From DASSUW01 sp963789005 (GTDB lineage Bacteria; Actinomycetota; Thermoleophilia; Solirubrobacterales; Solirubrobacteraceae): a stretch of DNA of 64,000 nt. The position numbers and the translations under genes were made by a program. The notes beneath the pieces were generated by a model that did not search any database, was not told the origin of the DNA, and was given only the letters and a program-made list of their open reading frames with translations. Below, one piece after another: positions 8,911 to 16,845 of the stretch (positions are counted from its first letter, which is position 1; every line of letters begins with the position of its first letter). The DNA lies in the NCBI GenBank assembly GCA_963789005.1, contig CAWBIZ010000011.1:1-64000 (forward strand). Direction: 5' to 3'.

Positions 8911-10110
8911 ATGTCCGCTACCGCTGAAGCAACAGCCGTCCGCCCGTTTCAGATCGAGGTTCCGGAGGAGCAGCTCGCTGAGCTGCATCGCCGCATCGAA
9001 GCGACGCGGTGGCCCTCCAAGGAGCTCGTCGACGACCGGTCGCAGGGCGTGCAGTTCGCGACGATGCGGGAGCTCGCCCGCTACTGGACGACCGAGTACG
9101 ACTGGAGCAGGTGCGAGGCGAGGCTGAACGCGCTGCCGCAGTTCACGACCGAGATCGACGGGGTCGAGATCCACTTCATCCACGTCAGGTCGCGGCATGA
9201 GAACGCGCTGCCGCTGATCATGACGCACGGCTGGCCCGGCTCGGTGATCGAGCTGCTGGAGACCGTCGGCCCGCTCACGGACCCGACCGCGCACGGCGGC
9301 AGCGCCGACGACGCGTTCGACCTGGTGCTGCCGTCGCTGCCCGGCTACGGCTTCTCGGGCGAGCCGGCCGAGCTCGGCTGGGACGCCGCCCGCACCGCAC
9401 GCGCGTGGGCGGAGCTGATGCACCGCCTCGGCTACACCCGCTACGTCGCCCAGGGCGGCGACGTCGGTGCGCTCGTCACGGACCTGATGGGCCGCCAGGC
9501 GGTCGAGGGGTTGGCCGGCTATCACCTGAACCTGCTGACCGCGGTGCTCGCGATCGGCGATCACCTGCCCAAGGAATCCGAGCAGGAACGCGTAGCGGCG
9601 GAGGCGGTCGCGACGTTCCGGCAGGACGGCTTCGGCTACTTCCTGGAGATGGCAACGCGGCCGCAGACGATCGGCTACGCGCTGCTGGACTCACCGGTCG
9701 CGCTGGCGGCCTGGCTGCTCGACCACGACACGGACAGCTACTACAAGATCTCCCGCGCGTTCGTCGACGGCGAGCCCGTCGGCAATCTCACCCGCGACAC
9801 CATCCTCGACAACATCACGCTGTACTGGCTGACCGGCACCGCCGCCTCGGCGGCCCGGTCCTACTGGGAGGACGCACGAGCGCTGGCCGCAGCGCTTGCG
9901 AGCGGCCAGCCTCCCCCGCCGGTCTCGGTTCCGGTCGGCTTCACGACGTTCCCCGGCGAGATCTGGGCTTCCCCGCGCAGCTGGGTCGAGGCGGTCTACC
10001 CCGACCTCGCCTACTTCAACGAGGTCGACAAGGGCGGCCACTTCGCCGCCTGGGAGGAGCCGGACCTCTTCACCACCGAGATGCGGGCGGCGTTCCGCGA
10101 GCTTCGGTAG
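8911..10110 (+). CDS. Epoxide hydrolase paralogue (EPHX1-type)
   Basis: This 399-residue protein is a close paralogue of the gene just upstream, colinear over its length. It has an EHN domain at about 8-100, HGWPG at 106-110, nucleophile Asp184 in GGDVG and catalytic His in GGHFAAWEEP. The Trp that normally follows the nucleophile (GGDWG) is Val here, which may change the active-site cap. Its ribosome-binding site (GAGGAG) lies in the 21-base gap after the first hydrolase, so the two are cotranscribed. It arose by tandem duplication and divergence; both catalytic triads look intact. Confidence 0.9.
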   Translation: MSATAEATAVRPFQIEVPEEQLAELHRRIEATRWPSKELVDDRSQGVQFATMRELARYWTTEYDWSRCEARLNALPQFTTEIDGVEIHFIHVRSRHENALPLIMTHGWPGSVIELLETVGPLTDPTAHGGSADDAFDLVLPSLPGYGFSGEPAELGWDAARTARAWAELMHRLGYTRYVAQGGDVGALVTDLMGRQAVEGLAGYHLNLLTAVLAIGDHLPKESEQERVAAEAVATFRQDGFGYFLEMATRPQTIGYALLDSPVALAAWLLDHDTDSYYKISRAFVDGEPVGNLTRDTILDNITLYWLTGTAASAARSYWEDARALAAALASGQPPPPVSVPVGFTTFPGEIWASPRSWVEAVYPDLAYFNEVDKGGHFAAWEEPDLFTTEMRAAFRELR

Positions 10111-10252
10111 CTGAGCGTCTTCCAACCCTCCCTCGACAAGCGACCGGGTGGCTCAACTCCGAGCCACTCGGTCCCGCCGATCTGCACGGGCACGCCGTGC
10201 CGGTGAACGCTGCGACGCTCACGTGAGGCGGGCGCGCCGAGGCGCCTGGGTT

Positions 10253-10420
10253 GGACGACGACCAGTTGTCCGCCGGCGCGCGATCGGGTCCCACCTCGCT
10301 CCTGCATCCGTAGAAACAGCAGTCGTGCCGCCGCGATCGCCTTCCATGCAACTCGGACACCGCGCCGGTCACCTCCCCCACTACCGCTGCGCTCCTCCTT
10401 TCGTGCGTGCAGGCAACCGC
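10253..10420 (+). repeat. Degenerate third copy of the 5403 repeat
   Basis: Scattered words of the 5403-5575 repeat recur here in the same order and orientation: GGACGACGACCAG, a CAGTCGTG(C/G) core, a CAACTCGGAC / CAGTTGGAC block and a CGCTGC(G)CTCCT block. Identity is much lower than between the first two copies. It precedes the second tRNA-Phe fragment as 5403-5575 precedes the first. No gene is supportable in 10111-10906. Confidence 0.4.
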
Positions 10421-10629
10421 CGCCGAGTTCATGCGGAGCGGATTCGCGCTCCTCGAGGAGCCGACCAAGCAGACCGCCTAGCAACGGCGCGCTCAAAGAG
10501 GGGATGTGAGTCCAGCCATCCCCTGAATTGCGGCGATAAACCTGCAAATTGGCGACTTCGCCGTCGAGCGGTCGTTGCGCCGGAACCGCTTGTTTCCAGG
10601 GATTGCGTGTCTTCGTACGGTCTCGACGT

Positions 10630-10676
10630 CATGACTGAAAATCGTGGTGTCCCCGGTTCGAGTCCGGGTCTCGCCA
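10630..10676 (+). repeat. 3' part of tRNA-Phe(GAA), att-like copy 2
   Basis: Same segment as at 5907: anticodon arm with GAA, variable loop, T arm and 3' acceptor strand. The first strand of the anticodon stem is CATGA instead of CACGA, giving one G-T pair. Again the 5' half of the tRNA is missing. Upstream flanks of both copies share GGCGATAAAC and a CAGGGATT word, so the duplicated unit is larger than the tRNA part. Confidence 0.75.
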
Positions 10677-10855
10677 TCTGAGAACCGCCTGCTATCAGAG
10701 GGTTTTCGCGTCATCAAGGCGCAGTCCGAGCGCGCGGTGCGGAGCCAACAGCACCGCGAGTGCCTAAACGCGGCAAATGTCCGGCGACGGCTCGGCCAGC
10801 GCTTCAGGCGAGTCGTGCCCGCGCGCCGACGGTGAGCAGCCGCACAGCGTTCTAG

Positions 10856-10870
10856 CCTCGCGCAGCGAGG
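10856..10870 (-). terminator. Short hairpin downstream of the stress operon
   Basis: CCTCGC-GCA-GCGAGG forms a perfect six-base-pair stem with a three-base loop, 36 bases after the last gene of the minus-strand operon. There is no clear U-tract, so this is only a weak terminator candidate. Confidence 0.3.
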
Positions 10871-10906
10871 AATCGGGAGCAGCACGATCCCGCGCCAGCG
10901 ATCGCA

Positions 10907-11857
10907 TCAACGCTGCGGTTCACCGGGCCGCCGGATGACGAGCGTCGGTCGGTCGGCGTGATGCACGACCGCGTTCGAGACGCTGCCTAGCAGCATCGAC
11001 TGCAGACCGGTCAGTCCGCGGGAGCCCAGGACGATCGTGGCTGCGTCGTGGCGGTCGGCGATCTCGACGATCGTCTTCCACACCGGTCCGGTGGCCTCGA
11101 CGGCGACCGGCTCGGCGTGCAGGCCCGCCTGCTCCGCGATGCGGACGCCGTCGTCGGCGACGCGGCCGCCGAGTTCGGCGGCGGCGCGATCGGCTTCGAC
11201 GAAGGGGAACATGCTGTCGGTCGCGCCGGCGAATGCGAAGCTGCCGAGGGCGGGCGTCGGTTGCCAGACGGTCACGACGAGCGCATCCCGCCCGCCGAGC
11301 AGGCGGCCTGCGAACTCGATCGCATGCTTGGCGTCATCGGATCCGTCGTAGCAGAGCAGCAGCGAGCCATCGGCGCTCGGAGTGTGTCCGGCGGGGTCGA
11401 CCGCGAACGTCGTGACCGGTAGCCGGAAGCGCTTTTCGACGTGCTCGATGAGCCGCCGCTCCTGCCAGATGGCGTGATCTGAGACGTGCAGGGCGACCAG
11501 GATGTGGTCCGGCTCGAACTCGGTGGCAGCGTCCGCGATGACCGTCAGGACGCTGCCACGGGCTGCTGCGCCGCCGGCGTCGGCGCCGATCGCGTGCATG
11601 TGGCTCAGGACCGCGTCGAGGCGCTCGTCAGCGTAGTGCCGGAATCGATCGACGTCGTCGGCGAGCCAGGCGAGTCGCCCTGGAAGCGTCGGCGTGAGGA
11701 CGTAGATCTCGCTCGCGGCGTCGATGATGGTGCGCACCGCGGGCGGCAGCTCGTCGACGTCGGCGACAGCGGCGTCGGAGACGAACAGGAGTCGCTGGAT
11801 CGCCGGGTTGTAGTTCGTCGGACCCGCGTTGGATGCGGCGCCGTGTGGGCTGGTCAT
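10907..11857 (-). CDS. Universal stress protein, two-domain UspA family
   Basis: The 316-residue protein contains an N-terminal Usp-like half with weak motifs and a C-terminal canonical UspA domain. The latter ends with the ATP-binding signature GSRGLTGLQSMLLGSVS followed by VVHHADRPTLVIRRP. Tandem Usp proteins bind ATP and act in hypoxia, starvation or redox stress in actinobacteria. The start ATG has AAGGAG seven bases upstream and overlaps the stop of the oxidoreductase gene as ATGA, which implies translational coupling. It is the last gene of the six-gene minus-strand operon. Confidence 0.88.
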   Translation of the reverse strand: MTSPHGAASNAGPTNYNPAIQRLLFVSDAAVADVDELPPAVRTIIDAASEIYVLTPTLPGRLAWLADDVDRFRHYADERLDAVLSHMHAIGADAGGAAARGSVLTVIADAATEFEPDHILVALHVSDHAIWQERRLIEHVEKRFRLPVTTFAVDPAGHTPSADGSLLLCYDGSDDAKHAIEFAGRLLGGRDALVVTVWQPTPALGSFAFAGATDSMFPFVEADRAAAELGGRVADDGVRIAEQAGLHAEPVAVEATGPVWKTIVEIADRHDAATIVLGSRGLTGLQSMLLGSVSNAVVHHADRPTLVIRRPGEPQR

Positions 11858-13263
11858 GATGCGCTCCTTTCGAGCGGATGCTCGGCGATGCTCGGCCGGC
11901 GACCCGGGGTGGGCCGTACGTCCGCGAGCTCGCTGACATGGTCGAGCGCGATCTCGACGGGGATGCCGTCCTGCCGGGGACGCATGCCGTCGCCGCCGTC
12001 GTCGGTCGGGCGGCTGAGGTAGGGCGCAAGGTAGCGGCCGCAGAGCTTGTTCGGTGGCCACCACAAGGGCTCGGTCGAGATGGTGGAGTCGTCGCCGGCG
12101 CCGCCGCTGATGTCGGCGCGGAGATAGCGCGACGCGGCGCCGGTGGACAGCACGCCGCGCAGGACGGGCCGGAACGGCTGCGGATCGATGTCGACGCCGA
12201 CCCTGGCCGCAATCGCCTCGGCGACCGCGTCGGCCTGTTGGGCGGCGAGGCCGCCCTGCTTGATCGGGAAGGTCGTCGCGTCTCCGGCGGCGAATACGCC
12301 GTCGAGCCCGGGCAGCCGGCCGTGACGGTCGGTCTGGAGAAACCCGTCGCGTCGGCAGGGGATGCCGCTAATGCGAGGGCCTACCAGGCGCGGCTCGACG
12401 ACGATGCGATCGGCGGGTATTCCCCGGTCGCCGGGAGCGAGGTCCAGCCATCCCGGGTGCCGGGCTGCGACGAGGCTGCTCGTGTGCAGTGCCACACCGG
12501 CTTGTTCGAGGAGTCCACGGACTGCGGCGCTGGCCTGAGCGCCGAAGATCGCGAGCGGCTGCGCCTCGGGCGTGATCAGGCTCAGCTTGACCTCGGTCCG
12601 GTCGTGTGCGGCGCACTCGGCCGCGGTCATCAATGCCAGGGCGTACAGCGGCAGCGTCCAGGTCGGCCCGGCCGGCCTGACGAACGCCAACCTGCCGATC
12701 CGGCCTTCGCGGAGGTGGCCAAGGAGCTGTCGGTAGCCAGCCCCATAGCGGCCGAAGCGAAACGTCAGCACGTCTTGTGGGTGCGACTGCCGACCGCGTC
12801 GGGCCCCGAGCGCGAGTACCAGCAGGTCATAGCCCAGCTCGTCGCCATCCTGCATGACGACGGACCGCTGTTCGTGCTCGACGCGAGCGACGTTGCCGCG
12901 ATGCCAGCGAGCGCCGTAGTCGTCCGTGACGTCCTGCATCCTGACGCTACGCGCGAGCGAGGCCCCGAACAGCTGGGCGACGGCCATCGAGCGGTTGACG
13001 AACCGCCGCTCGGGCGTGACGAGCGTGATGTCGACGCGATCGCCGGCCAGTGAACGCAGTGCGAGCAGCGTCTCGAGCCCCGCGACCCCGCCGCCGGCGA
13101 TCAGCACGCGCGCGCGGTCCCGACCGCGTCGCCGTGCACCGCGGCGATGATCGGTGGCGCGCAGCTCGCGATCGATCACAGCTTCGGGTGCGAGATGACC
13201 GCCTTCGTCGATCCAGCGCTCGGTGGCGAGTCGGTCGGTCATAGCTGACACGTTGCTCGCCAT
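11854..13263 (-). CDS. FAD-dependent NAD(P)/sulfide-quinone-type oxidoreductase
   Basis: The 469-residue flavoprotein has a Rossmann FAD site near residue 53 (VLIAGGGVAGLETL) and the second FAD-binding segment near 342 (FAAGDATTFPIKQGGLAAQQ). This architecture is shared by NDH-2 type NADH dehydrogenases, sulfide:quinone reductases and related proteins. The cysteines of true sulfide:quinone reductases are not obvious, so the substrate is open. The N-terminal 50 residues are charged and may be partly untranslated; an alternative ATG lies at 13242 and neither start has a strong ribosome-binding site. It follows transaldolase by 48 bases and overlaps the Usp start. Confidence 0.75.
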   Translation of the reverse strand: MASNVSAMTDRLATERWIDEGGHLAPEAVIDRELRATDHRRGARRRGRDRARVLIAGGGVAGLETLLALRSLAGDRVDITLVTPERRFVNRSMAVAQLFGASLARSVRMQDVTDDYGARWHRGNVARVEHEQRSVVMQDGDELGYDLLVLALGARRGRQSHPQDVLTFRFGRYGAGYRQLLGHLREGRIGRLAFVRPAGPTWTLPLYALALMTAAECAAHDRTEVKLSLITPEAQPLAIFGAQASAAVRGLLEQAGVALHTSSLVAARHPGWLDLAPGDRGIPADRIVVEPRLVGPRISGIPCRRDGFLQTDRHGRLPGLDGVFAAGDATTFPIKQGGLAAQQADAVAEAIAARVGVDIDPQPFRPVLRGVLSTGAASRYLRADISGGAGDDSTISTEPLWWPPNKLCGRYLAPYLSRPTDDGGDGMRPRQDGIPVEIALDHVSELADVRPTPGRRPSIAEHPLERSAS

Positions 13264-13311
13264 GGCGGCTCTGAGCCATGGGGTCGGCGCCGCATTTCGA
13301 GCGCAGCGCGG

Positions 13312-14430
13312 TCAGCGGCGCTCCGCGAGACGTGGAGGGTGGTCGACGGTGGCCTGCAGCTTGGTGTCGATGCAGTCGAGCAGGTCGCGGTAGGAGTCAC
13401 AGAAGGAGCGGACGCCTTCGCGTTCCAGCGCAGTCGTGACGGCGGTCAGGTCGATGCCCGCGTCCGCGGCGCGTCGGAGTGTCTCCTCGGCCGCAGTGGA
13501 GCTCGGGTCGAACGCGCGCGTGACGTCGCCGTGGTCGGCGAAGGCACGCAGGGTGGCCTCGGGCATGGTGTTGATGACGTCGGCATTGATCAGCTCTTCG
13601 ACGTAGAGCACATCGGAATAGGCCGGGTCCTTGGTGGCGGTGCTCGCCCACAGCGGTCGCTGAGGGTGCCCGCCGGCGTCGCGCAGGGCGCGCCAGCGCC
13701 CGTCGGAGAAACGGTCGCAGTAGCGGGTGTATGCGAGTCGGGCGTTGGCGATCGCGACGCGGCCGCGCAGGTCGGAGCCATCAGGGAGCTGAACGTCGGT
13801 CTTCGTGTCGACGCGCGAGACGAAGAACGAGGCCACCGAGGCGATCGCATCGATCGGGCGCCCGCCGCTCACGCGCCGTTCGAGGCCCGTGAGGTAGGCG
13901 TCGATGACCTGCTCGTAGCGCGCGAGGGAGAACAGCAGCGTGACGTTGACGTTGATCCCGCGGGCGGTCAGCTCCTCGATCGCGGGCACCCCGGCCTCCG
14001 CCGCGGGCACCTTGATCATCACGTTCGGACGTGCGAGCCGGCCCCACAGCTCCACGGCTTGCTCGACGGTCGCCGCGGTGTCGTGGGCGAGGTCGGGAGT
14101 GCACTCGAAGGAGACGAACCCGTCGCGCCCGCCGCTTGCGTCGTGCGCCGGGCGCAGGAGATCGGCCGCGCGGCGGACGTCCTCGAGTGCGAGGCAGAAG
14201 AACAGCTCCTGCGGATCACGGACACCGGCGGCGACAGCCGCGCGGAGCTGGTCGTCATAGCGGTCCGAGCCGGTTATCGCCTTGGCGAAGATCGTCGGGT
14301 TCGACGTGGCGCCCGTGACGGCGCTGTCGGCGATCAACGCCGCGAAGGCGCCGCTGTCGAGCAGCTCGCGTGACAGCGTGTCGAGCCAGATCGAGACGCC
14401 CGCGTTCTGAAGTTGCTCGAGGCGGTTCAT
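13312..14430 (-). CDS. tal: Transaldolase
   Basis: The 372-residue protein matches actinobacterial transaldolases: N-terminal MNRLEQLQNAGVSIWLD, the TSNPTIFAKAI motif, and the Schiff-base Lys140 in NVMIKVPAA. It transfers a dihydroxyacetone unit between sugar phosphates in the non-oxidative pentose phosphate pathway, helping to restore NADPH flux. The ATG overlaps the stop codon of the ferredoxin reductase gene (ATGA), so the two are coupled. Its location outside a central-carbon cluster and inside a redox operon suggests a stress-dedicated copy. Confidence 0.92.
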   Translation of the reverse strand: MNRLEQLQNAGVSIWLDTLSRELLDSGAFAALIADSAVTGATSNPTIFAKAITGSDRYDDQLRAAVAAGVRDPQELFFCLALEDVRRAADLLRPAHDASGGRDGFVSFECTPDLAHDTAATVEQAVELWGRLARPNVMIKVPAAEAGVPAIEELTARGINVNVTLLFSLARYEQVIDAYLTGLERRVSGGRPIDAIASVASFFVSRVDTKTDVQLPDGSDLRGRVAIANARLAYTRYCDRFSDGRWRALRDAGGHPQRPLWASTATKDPAYSDVLYVEELINADVINTMPEATLRAFADHGDVTRAFDPSSTAAEETLRRAADAGIDLTAVTTALEREGVRSFCDSYRDLLDCIDTKLQATVDHPPRLAERR

Positions 14431-15671
14431 GCGGCTGCGCCTCCCTCGATGGGAACCAGCTGCTCGAGCGGCACGTCGGGGTCTGACAGGCGCCAGTCGT
14501 CGACGGCCACGCGGTCCCCGATCAGCCGCTGGATAGGGTCCACGACGTCCCACACGCCGACATTCATGCCGGCCTGCACGCGGTCGCCAGCAAGCCAGAA
14601 GGCGATGAACTCCCGGCTCGCGGGGTCGCCGCGGAAGACGACGCGGTCCCAGCTGCGAGCGAAGCCCGAGTACTCCATCCCGACCTCGTACTGGTCGGAG
14701 AAGAAGTACGGCAAGCCGTCGTAGGCCTCCCCGGCGCCGAGCATGTTGCGCGCGGCGACCGGCCCCTGGCGGAGAGCGTTGGCCCAGTGCTCGACCCGGA
14801 TCCGCTCGCGGTAGAACGGGTGTTGGGCGCCGGCGACGTCGCCGGCGGCGAACACGCCGGGCGCGGTGGTCTGCAGATGCTCGTCGACGAGGATGCCGTC
14901 GCCGATCGAAAGGCCGGCCCGCGCGGCGAGCTGCGTGCGCGGCTGCACGCCGATTCCCACGACTACGAAGTCGCACTCGACATGTCGCCCGCGGCTGGTG
15001 CGGACACGGTCGACGGCCCCGTCCCCTTCGAAGGCCTCGACCCTGGCGCCCATGAGCATCTGGACGCCGTGCTCGGTGTGGATGTCGCGGTAAACGCCGC
15101 CTACCTCGCGGCCCAGGACCCGCTCCAGCGGGACCTGATCGGGGGCGATGAGGGTGACGTCGAGTCCGCGCTGCCTCGCCGAGGCGGCGACCTCGGCGCC
15201 GATCCAGCCGGCGCCGACAACGACGACCGCGCCGCCGCGGTCGAGCCGTTCGCGCAGCCCGTCGGCGTCCGCCACGGTGCGCAGGTAATGCACGCCGTCG
15301 AGGTCCGCGCCGGGGACCGCGAGCCGGCGCGGCGCGGCGCCGGTGGCCAGCAGCAGCCGGTCGTAGCGCAGCCGCTCGCCGTCGTCGAGCGCCACCTCCT
15401 GCAGCGACGCGTTCATGTCGACCGCTGTGCGGCCGAGCCGCAGCTCGATCTCGTGCTCGGCGTAGAAGCCCTCGCCGTGCACGTAGACGCGGTCGCGTCC
15501 GGCCTCGCCGCGCAGGTAGTCCTTCGACAGCGGCGGGCGCTCGTACGGGCGCTCGTCCTCGGTGCCGACGAGCACCACGCGCCCCTCGAACCCTTCGTGG
15601 CGGAGGGTCTCGGCTGCCTTGGCGCCAGCCAGGCTGGCGCCGACGATCACGAACGTGTGGTCAGCGGTCAT
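14427..15671 (-). CDS. Ferredoxin/rubredoxin--NAD(P)+ reductase, FAD-dependent
   Basis: The 414-residue protein carries an N-terminal FAD site (VIVGASLAGAKAAETLR), the RPPLSKDYL motif of oxygenase-coupled ferredoxin reductases, an NAD(P)-binding GAGWIGAEVAASAR near residue 150 and a C-terminal FAD segment (VFAAGDVAG). Its C-terminal domain is of the reductase type seen in BphA4/CamA relatives. It would pass electrons from NAD(P)H to a ferredoxin or similar carrier; no oxygenase is adjacent. The ATG is preceded by AAGGA and overlaps the 3' end of folE by 11 bases. Confidence 0.88.
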   Translation of the reverse strand: MTADHTFVIVGASLAGAKAAETLRHEGFEGRVVLVGTEDERPYERPPLSKDYLRGEAGRDRVYVHGEGFYAEHEIELRLGRTAVDMNASLQEVALDDGERLRYDRLLLATGAAPRRLAVPGADLDGVHYLRTVADADGLRERLDRGGAVVVVGAGWIGAEVAASARQRGLDVTLIAPDQVPLERVLGREVGGVYRDIHTEHGVQMLMGARVEAFEGDGAVDRVRTSRGRHVECDFVVVGIGVQPRTQLAARAGLSIGDGILVDEHLQTTAPGVFAAGDVAGAQHPFYRERIRVEHWANALRQGPVAARNMLGAGEAYDGLPYFFSDQYEVGMEYSGFARSWDRVVFRGDPASREFIAFWLAGDRVQAGMNVGVWDVVDPIQRLIGDRVAVDDWRLSDPDVPLEQLVPIEGGAAA

Positions 15672-16287
15672 GGGAAGTCCTTGTGGTCAGGGCCAGGAAC
15701 TCCTGGCGGGTTTGCTGGTCGTCGCGGATCGCGCCGCGCAGCGCCGAGGTGACAGTCCGTGCACCCGGTTGCTGGACGCCGCGCAGCGACATGCACATGT
15801 GCTCGGCCTCCAGCACGACGCCGACGCCCGCGGGCACCAGCTCGTCCTGCAGCCAGTCGGCGATCTGCCCGGTCAGGCGCTCCTGTATCTGCAAGTCCCG
15901 GGCGAACCGCTCGACCACCCGCGCGAGCTTGCTCAGCCCGATGATCCGCTCTCCCGGCAAGTAGCCGACGTGCGCTAGCCCGCGGAACGGCAGCAGGTGA
16001 TGCATGCACAGCGAGTGGAACGGGATCGCCTGCGCGACGATCAGCCCCTCGTAGCCGTCGTCGTTCGGGAACGTGGTCGCCCGGAACGTCGGCGGCGTCA
16101 GCAGCTCCGCGTACGCCTCGGCAACGCGGCGCGGCGTCTCGCGCAGGCCGTCGGCGCCGACGTCGGCGCCGAGCGCGCGCAGCACGTCGCCGACGGCCTG
16201 TTGCAGCGCGTCGTGGTCGATCCGTCGCGCCGGGGCTTCGCCGTCATCGACGAGGGCGAGCCCCGACTGCGCCGCAGGAACGGACAT
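15661..16287 (-). CDS. folE: GTP cyclohydrolase I
   Basis: The 208-residue protein is a type I GTP cyclohydrolase. The zinc ligands are Cys94 and His97 (in HSLCMHHLLPF) and Cys165 (in EHMCMSLRG). The RETPRRVAEAY and PGERIIGLSKLARVV segments are typical. It converts GTP to 7,8-dihydroneopterin triphosphate for folate or other pterins. Length is normal for the family, with a short extra N-terminal tail of about 20 residues. The start lies eight bases after the DoxX stop. No other folate gene is nearby, so this copy may serve a stress or pterin-cofactor need rather than housekeeping folate synthesis. Confidence 0.92.
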   Translation of the reverse strand: MSVPAAQSGLALVDDGEAPARRIDHDALQQAVGDVLRALGADVGADGLRETPRRVAEAYAELLTPPTFRATTFPNDDGYEGLIVAQAIPFHSLCMHHLLPFRGLAHVGYLPGERIIGLSKLARVVERFARDLQIQERLTGQIADWLQDELVPAGVGVVLEAEHMCMSLRGVQQPGARTVTSALRGAIRDDQQTRQEFLALTTRTSHDR

Positions 16288-16295
16288 CGCGCCCG

Positions 16296-16754
16296 TCAGG
16301 ACCGGTTGCGCTTGAGCGGCGGGTCGTACGACAGCGCCAGCCGCGCCAGCGTGAGCGCGCCGAGCAGCAGTCCGAAGTCGCGCAGGGCCACGTCGTAGAA
16401 GCCCGACGCGGTGAGCAGGTTGAAGATGATCCCGGCCAGCCATGCCGCCACCACCGGCGCGCCGTAGCGCGGCTTGAGCGCCACCAGCACGCCGGCCAGG
16501 ATCTCGACGCCGCCGACGAGGTACATGAAGTCCTGGCCCGACCCGGGCGCGATGTCGTTGATCCACGGGGCGAGGTAGATCGGCCAGTCGACCATCACGT
16601 TGAAGAACTTGTCCACGCCGAAGGCGATCGGCGCGACGGCGAACGCGATCCGCAGCAGTGCGAACGCCTGGTAGCCGGCCTCGCGCCCTCTCAGCACGGC
16701 AAGCGCCGAGGTCGAGCGACTCGCGGTTCCCTCGTGAAGTGCGGAGGCTTCCAT
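16296..16754 (-). CDS. DoxX-family membrane protein
   Basis: The 152-residue protein has four predicted membrane segments (around residues 32-50, 75-95, 100-118, 125-143) and the DoxX pattern: LLRIAFAVAPIAFGVDKFFN at the first helix and YLVGGVEILAGVLVAL in the middle. DoxX-type proteins take part in redox or thiol homeostasis at the membrane. The ATG at 16754 is used because GGAAGGG lies just upstream; a TTG at 16778 is the only earlier option. It is the first gene of the six-gene operon and faces the HTH regulator gene across a 91-base promoter region. Confidence 0.82.
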   Translation of the reverse strand: MEASALHEGTASRSTSALAVLRGREAGYQAFALLRIAFAVAPIAFGVDKFFNVMVDWPIYLAPWINDIAPGSGQDFMYLVGGVEILAGVLVALKPRYGAPVVAAWLAGIIFNLLTASGFYDVALRDFGLLLGALTLARLALSYDPPLKRNRS

Positions 16755-16810
16755 GGTGCCCTTCCCTTCTATAGACAATGGATGTAGGTAGAAGATGCCG
16801 CGAATCTAGC

Positions 16811-16836
16811 CTAATGTCAATCGATCTTGTCGTTAG
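16811..16836. promoter_or_regulatory. Inverted-repeat operator candidate between DoxX operon and regulator
   Basis: CTAATGTCAA at 16811-16820 and TTGTCGTTAG at 16827-16836 form an inverted repeat matching at eight of ten positions, centred on TCGATC. It ends nine bases before the regulator ATG and sits in the divergent promoter region, where an autoregulating HTH protein would bind. A shorter TCTATAGA palindrome lies at about 16768-16775. Confidence 0.6.
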
Positions 16837-16845
16837 ACTGACCGT

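Noticed and set aside
10429..10677. Minus-strand open frame beginning MARPGLEPGTPRFSV
   Set aside because: This well-known spurious peptide is the antisense translation of the tRNA T arm and anticodon region; it only marks the tRNA-Phe fragment.
5337..10906. Prophage or active integrative element
   Set aside because: No integrase, excisionase, replication or structural phage gene could be found; only att-like fragments remain.
11854..13263. Sulfide:quinone oxidoreductase
   Set aside because: The fold fits, but the conserved active-site cysteines of that enzyme are not evident, so only a general flavin oxidoreductase is called.
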